Shown here: positions 7,641-10,607 of the stretch, one piece after another | How positions within the stretch are numbered: position 1 is the first letter of the stretch | Layout: the number at the start of each line of letters is the position of its first letter | NCBI GenBank assembly: GCA_900088475.1 | Contig: FLMG01000754.1 | Location: forward strand, 1 to 10,607 | Reading direction: 5' to 3' | Length of the DNA: 10,607 nt | From: Hyphochytrium catenoides | Lineage: Eukaryota > Sar > Hyphochytriomycetes > Hyphochytriales > Hyphochytriaceae | The notes under the pieces: model-generated | Told to the model about the DNA's origin: nothing | Seen by the model: only the letters and a program-made list of their open reading frames with translations | The model's database searches: none | Made by a program: the position numbers and the translations under genes

Positions 7641-9599
7641 CTAGACTCCTACCGGCATGTCGCGCCCCAATGACCTTCCGATGGATGTCCAACTCAAAGG
7701 CGACGGTTCATAGAGGAGCCTAAATGTTCCGTTCCCGTGATGCCCGCGGTTGATGAAAACATCCGATCGATGATGGAAAGAATGCAAGGCAGGTCCGCCG
7801 CTGAGTTCCCCATAGGCATCGGCCGATGGCCGAGGAAGATCTGTAGTCGCTCCCGTTCCTGGTAGTACGCCTTCGCCCGCTGATCGGCGTAGCTCTTCCA
7901 TCATTCTGGGGCCATGGGTTGAAATCCGCGTAGAGCCTGCGAAGAATAATGATCGGCGGCCTCCGTGAACAATTGGCCTGCCTCTAAAACCCGAATCCGC
8001 TCGTGGAGACTCTCCAGTTGTTCCTGATGCTCCAGTTCTCGCGCGAACGCCTGCTGCCGGACAGATTCAACAGACAATTGGATCGCTTCCGCCGAAATAC
8101 CCGATTGACGGGTTTGGCCACTTTGGGATGGAATAGGTGAAGTGCCAGGAGCAAGCCCACGCCTGTTTCGAGAGGAAACGAGCCCGTGCTATTACTCCCC
8201 GCAGGCCCAAGCGCAATACGTGGTAGCGCGGCCGCAATGGGAGAGGAAGCCGCGATCACCTCTACTCCATCATCAGTTCCGCCTGCACCGTCGGTAGGGC
8301 TTACCTCTCGCCTTGCTCGTTTCCCTGGCTGACGAAGTAGCGCTACGGCCGGACGAGCCTCCCGGGGCAACATTTGGTGGTATTCCTGGCTTGATTCCGC
8401 TAGCGCCGCACCGGGCCCAAGGCTGACGGAACCGCGGGTAGCTCCATCGGAACTTCAGGAGGTGAAGGATCCTCCCACCAAGATGACCCGAGCTGAAGCA
8501 AGGCGGAGGCACCCTACCTTCCTTGCCGAGATAGAATTGTGCATCCAAAAGGTACTGCATCCGCACGAAGCACACATCCAGCGCTGGAGACAAGACCCGC
8601 AATCCCGCATCGCCTGATATAGGCAACACTGAAGGAACCAACCCGTCGACCAGAGCGGACAGTGAAGGCTGCGTTAAGAACCTGCGGTCGACTTCATGGT
8701 ACATCGATTGTAGAGCCGCGAGCGAAAGAGTATGCACCACCACTTGGTTTGCCACGTTGGTCGCGAACACCGCATATGAAATGGCGTGTAAGTCCTTCTC
8801 CACCTCGAGGGGCCGGAAATCTACTTCGATAGGATCCTCCAAACCTAAAGATGGCGTGATGATAAGCTTGCCTGCCCTGCGGCGGGCGAACCATTCGTAC
8901 TCCCGCACCATGCCGTATGTCCGAACCCCGTTGCAAGCAAATGCTACTGGCCATCGAAGTCGGGCCTCGATACCTGACGCAGCCTCGAATGCGGACACAG
9001 ACCAGCCAGTCAATAATTATGCTGGAATCGTAAGTGGTACGTCGCCTCCGTCAGGACCGTTGGCAATGCCCTCCACTGACTCGTCACTGACTGCTGGCTG
9101 AGACTTGACCGTGATATAGCAATATCCGGGGAGATCGTCGAGATCACCCGGACGAAGGAGGCAATAGGCATGAGGCCGAATTGAGGGAGCCATAGTCTGG
9201 TAGTTAATTGGTAAAGCAGTAGTAATCGCGAAAATTGGTCGACGACCGAGGATTTTATCGCGAACGGTACCTCCGGAGACCGAGTTTGCGAAAGCCAGCA
9301 AGAGAGAAATGGTGCTCTGGAGCTCCTGACGAAAAGGATGACGCAATAATGAAAGAGACATCTGGCCGCCAATCACCGCGTCTGCTGTCTCTGCCTAGCC
9401 TCCACCCTCCATGCGAAACTTCGTACTCGTACAGCCGTGCCTGATCAGGCAATCCCGTTCTGAATAAAAACATGACTTCACATCTGCGAATGCGCGCCAC
9501 AATACCAGGAGTTCGTCGCCCTTCTCAGAAACAAGTGCTACATCTCGTCGTCTTATTACTCTTATGTGACCGCACACCCGACATTGTCGGTCCCACCAT
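7641..9599 (-). pseudogene. Long uncharacterised protein with coiled coil, frame repeatedly broken
   Basis: The upstream neighbour of the protease on the same strand, 111 bases from its ATG. A likely start is ATG 9599 (MVGPTMSG, basic N-terminus). Its frame closes at TGA 9525-9527 while the adjacent frame carries KGDELLVLWRAFADVKS. That frame continues past TAG 9395-9397 into SLLLAFANSVSGGTVRDKIL and PGDLDDLPGYCYITVKSQ. It crosses TAA 9017-9019 and stays open for about 245 codons (LRWPVAFACNGVRTYGMV, VDFRPLEVEKDLHAISYAVF, RMQYLLDAQFYLGKE) to TGA 8273. A Pro/Gly/Ala/Ser-rich middle (8500-8100) switches frame several times. At 8098-7904 a heptad-like coiled coil (VRQQAFARELEHQEQLESLH) ends at TGA 7901-7903. 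ATG 7904 overlaps that stop and opens a frame (MMEELRRSAGEGVLPGTG) to 7641. Overall this is a folded N-terminal part, a disordered linker and a coiled coil. A retroelement gag-like or structural protein is possible; no family is recognised. Confidence 0.55.
7901..8098 (-). other. Coiled-coil segment of the long minus-strand protein
   Basis: This 65-codon stretch is rich in Glu, Gln, Leu and Ala with hydrophobic residues at heptad-like spacing (QLSV, SVRQQAF, LEHQEQLESLHERIRVLEAG). It is far more protein-like than the competing frame over 7984-8373, which is Arg/Ser/Asn-rich. It fixes the reading frame here and so shows that the frame must change on both sides: upstream near 8180-8190 (a GGG run) and downstream near 7905-7912 (a CCCC run). 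Confidence 0.55.
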
Positions 9600-9639
9600 T
9601 AAGAGCTAGCGGTCTGGAAGAAAAGGAGCCAAGCTTTTA

Positions 9640-9660
9640 ATCTGATCCTAGTGATCAGAT
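9640..9660. promoter_or_regulatory. Perfect 8-base inverted repeat upstream of the long minus-strand gene
   Basis: ATCTGATC (9640-9647) and GATCAGAT (9653-9660) are exact reverse complements separated by CTAGT. The element lies about 40 bases upstream of ATG 9599 on the minus strand, where a dimeric transcription-factor site or an RNA hairpin in the leader could sit. Function is inferred only from position and symmetry. Confidence 0.3.
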
Positions 9661-9861
9661 AGATTACTAGGTATGTGCCTCTTCCCCTCATTTTCCCTCA
9701 CTCCCATCTTGCTAAGTCTTCTTTTTTTCTCGCCGACCTCCCAATTCTTCAACTTTTCTCTCGCTCGCTCTCGCTCTCCTATCTGATAGTGTCTCACACT
9801 CTCCTCCTCCTTATCTTTTTCTCGCTCTTCTCCCCCTCTCTCTCTCTCAATCTCTCTCTCC

Positions 9862-9892
<31 letters not shown>

Positions 9893-10053
9893 GTCCTGTC
9901 TCTCTCTCTCTTTCTCTCTATTCATCCTCTCGACTGGCTTGAGTGTCAGTCTAGTTGCCAACTAGCCACCGTCGGTGCGAACTTACGCTCCATGCCGTCG
10001 GCCACCTGTAAGAAGGCCAGCTGTATTTAATGTCAGGAGACTAGAAGCCAGCA
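9661..10053. other. Pyrimidine-rich intergenic region
   Basis: From about 9670 to 9935 the plus strand is C/T-rich with a CT microsatellite core. The 96-codon frame across it is a Ser/Leu composition artefact. From 9936 to 10053 no pattern and no gene are seen. Confidence 0.5.
9832..9920 (+). repeat. CT microsatellite / polypyrimidine tract
   Basis: Nearly uninterrupted (CT)n with a few A and G interruptions. It is the complement-sense counterpart of the GA tract at 2021-2159, so the two polypurine/polypyrimidine tracts face each other in inverted orientation around the gene-bearing part of the window. Confidence 0.9.
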
Positions 10054-10155
10054 TTAGCTGTTGACCAACCTTATTTTAGAGCCTAGAATAAAAAATCCAA
10101 ATCTCACACCTGGAAACCAATTAGTAAGACCATCCATCTTCTTTTCTTCCGCTAG
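10054..10155 (-). pseudogene. Short coding-like fragment
   Basis: A 33-codon open stretch containing LAEEKKMDGLTNWFPG and RFGFFILGSKIRLVNS ends at TAA 10054-10056. ATG 10137 lies inside it. It has balanced, protein-like composition but no recognised motif. A competing frame over the same bases (with WMVLLIGFQ) also looks protein-like, and GTGTGAGATTT...ATTCTAG (10083-10109) could instead be a 27-base intron. It may be the C-terminal part of the gene whose fragment begins at the window edge. Confidence 0.2.
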
Positions 10156-10361
10156 TTATCTCAGCCCTCCTGCAGAATCAAGTCAGTTGCCTCTACGATA
10201 GCTGAGTTCTTTTGAAGAGTTCTGCTATACCATACTGCTGATCCATTCCATTTCCCCCCGCTTCATGACCTCCACGACATCAACAAACTACGAATGATAT
10301 TGCTGCCCTAGTTGGTCTCTTCTGTCCTTCAAGAACCAAAGAAACAGTAAGTGAGGAAGCA

Positions 10362-10607
10362 TTAGTAGACAATTCTCCTTCCAAACAATGGTGCAGCCAT
10401 CGCATAAGGATTGCAACGATCCACCAGCTCCTGAATACCTTGGGGGCCGATTTCTCTCAACTCAACCATCAATCTCTTCTCCGACTATCGATCTTTGTTG
10501 CCTACCAAGATTTTTATAATTAAGGCGGAACCACTAAATGAATTACTCCCCAAAATGTCAGAATCTGGCCTCCGCTCAATGAACCCCCTGGACCTCTATA
10601 CAGCCAC
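10362..10607 (-). pseudogene. Partial coding-like gene at the right edge, product unknown
   Basis: Read from the edge, one frame gives RSRGFIERRPDSDILGSNSF, SALIIKILVGNKDR, then VELREIGPQGIQELVDRCN and AAPLFGRRIVY before TAA 10362-10364. Two TAG codons (10596-10598 and 10485-10487) interrupt the same frame without any loss of protein-like character on either side. The composition (charged and hydrophobic residues in balance) is unlike that of the simple-sequence regions. The gene continues beyond the window upstream. No family is recognised. It may be a decayed gene, sequence error, or a gene using TAG as sense. Confidence 0.35.

Noticed and set aside
8283-8304. 22-base GT-AG segment as an ultra-short intron
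   Set aside because: GAG|GTAAGC is a good donor and removal restores a frame, but similar shifts elsewhere lack GT-AG ends, so a one-base indel explains all cases more simply.
7984-8373. 129-codon minus-strand frame as the true continuation of the long protein
   Set aside because: Only its first half fits. From about 8180 on it is Arg/Asn/Ser-rich, while the alternative frame gives a clean coiled coil.
9675-9965. 96-codon Leu/Ser-rich frame resembling a membrane protein
   Set aside because: It is produced by a CT microsatellite; hydrophobicity here is a composition artefact.

Overview
The window looks like nuclear DNA of a protist-type eukaryote. No bacterial operon, Shine-Dalgarno pattern, rRNA, tRNA or CRISPR array was seen. 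It has long polypurine and polypyrimidine tracts, degenerate satellite-like DNA, polypyrimidine-plus-AG splice-acceptor-like sites, and one recognisable gene: a secreted subtilisin-like (S8) serine protease on the minus strand. An alveolate of the Perkinsus or syndinean kind would fit (expanded secreted subtilisins, balanced base composition, short introns), but this is inference from one gene family and could be wrong.

Layout. 1-767: C/T-rich, imperfectly repeated, with CCCTAA-like bits. 768-1208 (+): coding-like remnant with two CxxC pairs. 1209-2380: purine-rich DNA with a diverged direct repeat and a GA microsatellite. 2380-3180: degenerate array built on a CCTAGGTGCCAG-like word. 3359-4594 (+): coding-like blocks, a possible membrane segment and a plausible 61-base intron. 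4595-5408: nothing convincing. 5409-6065 (+): coding-like blocks converging on the protease. 6096-7529 (-): subtilisin-like protease. 7641-9599 (-): long unknown protein with a coiled coil. 9661-10053: CT-rich DNA. 10054-10607 (-): coding-like fragments running off the edge.

The recurring theme is that nearly every coding-like stretch is interrupted by in-frame TAA/TAG/TGA codons and by one-base frame changes, several next to short homopolymers, while protein-like character (including all four catalytic-site residues of the protease) survives on both sides. Three explanations compete: a decayed gene cluster, an uncorrected long-read assembly, or unusual decoding (stop codons read as sense, and/or frameshifting). 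The sequence alone cannot separate them. Outside the protease and the long minus-strand gene, coding calls rest on amino-acid composition read by eye. That is weak evidence, because more than one frame can look plausible.
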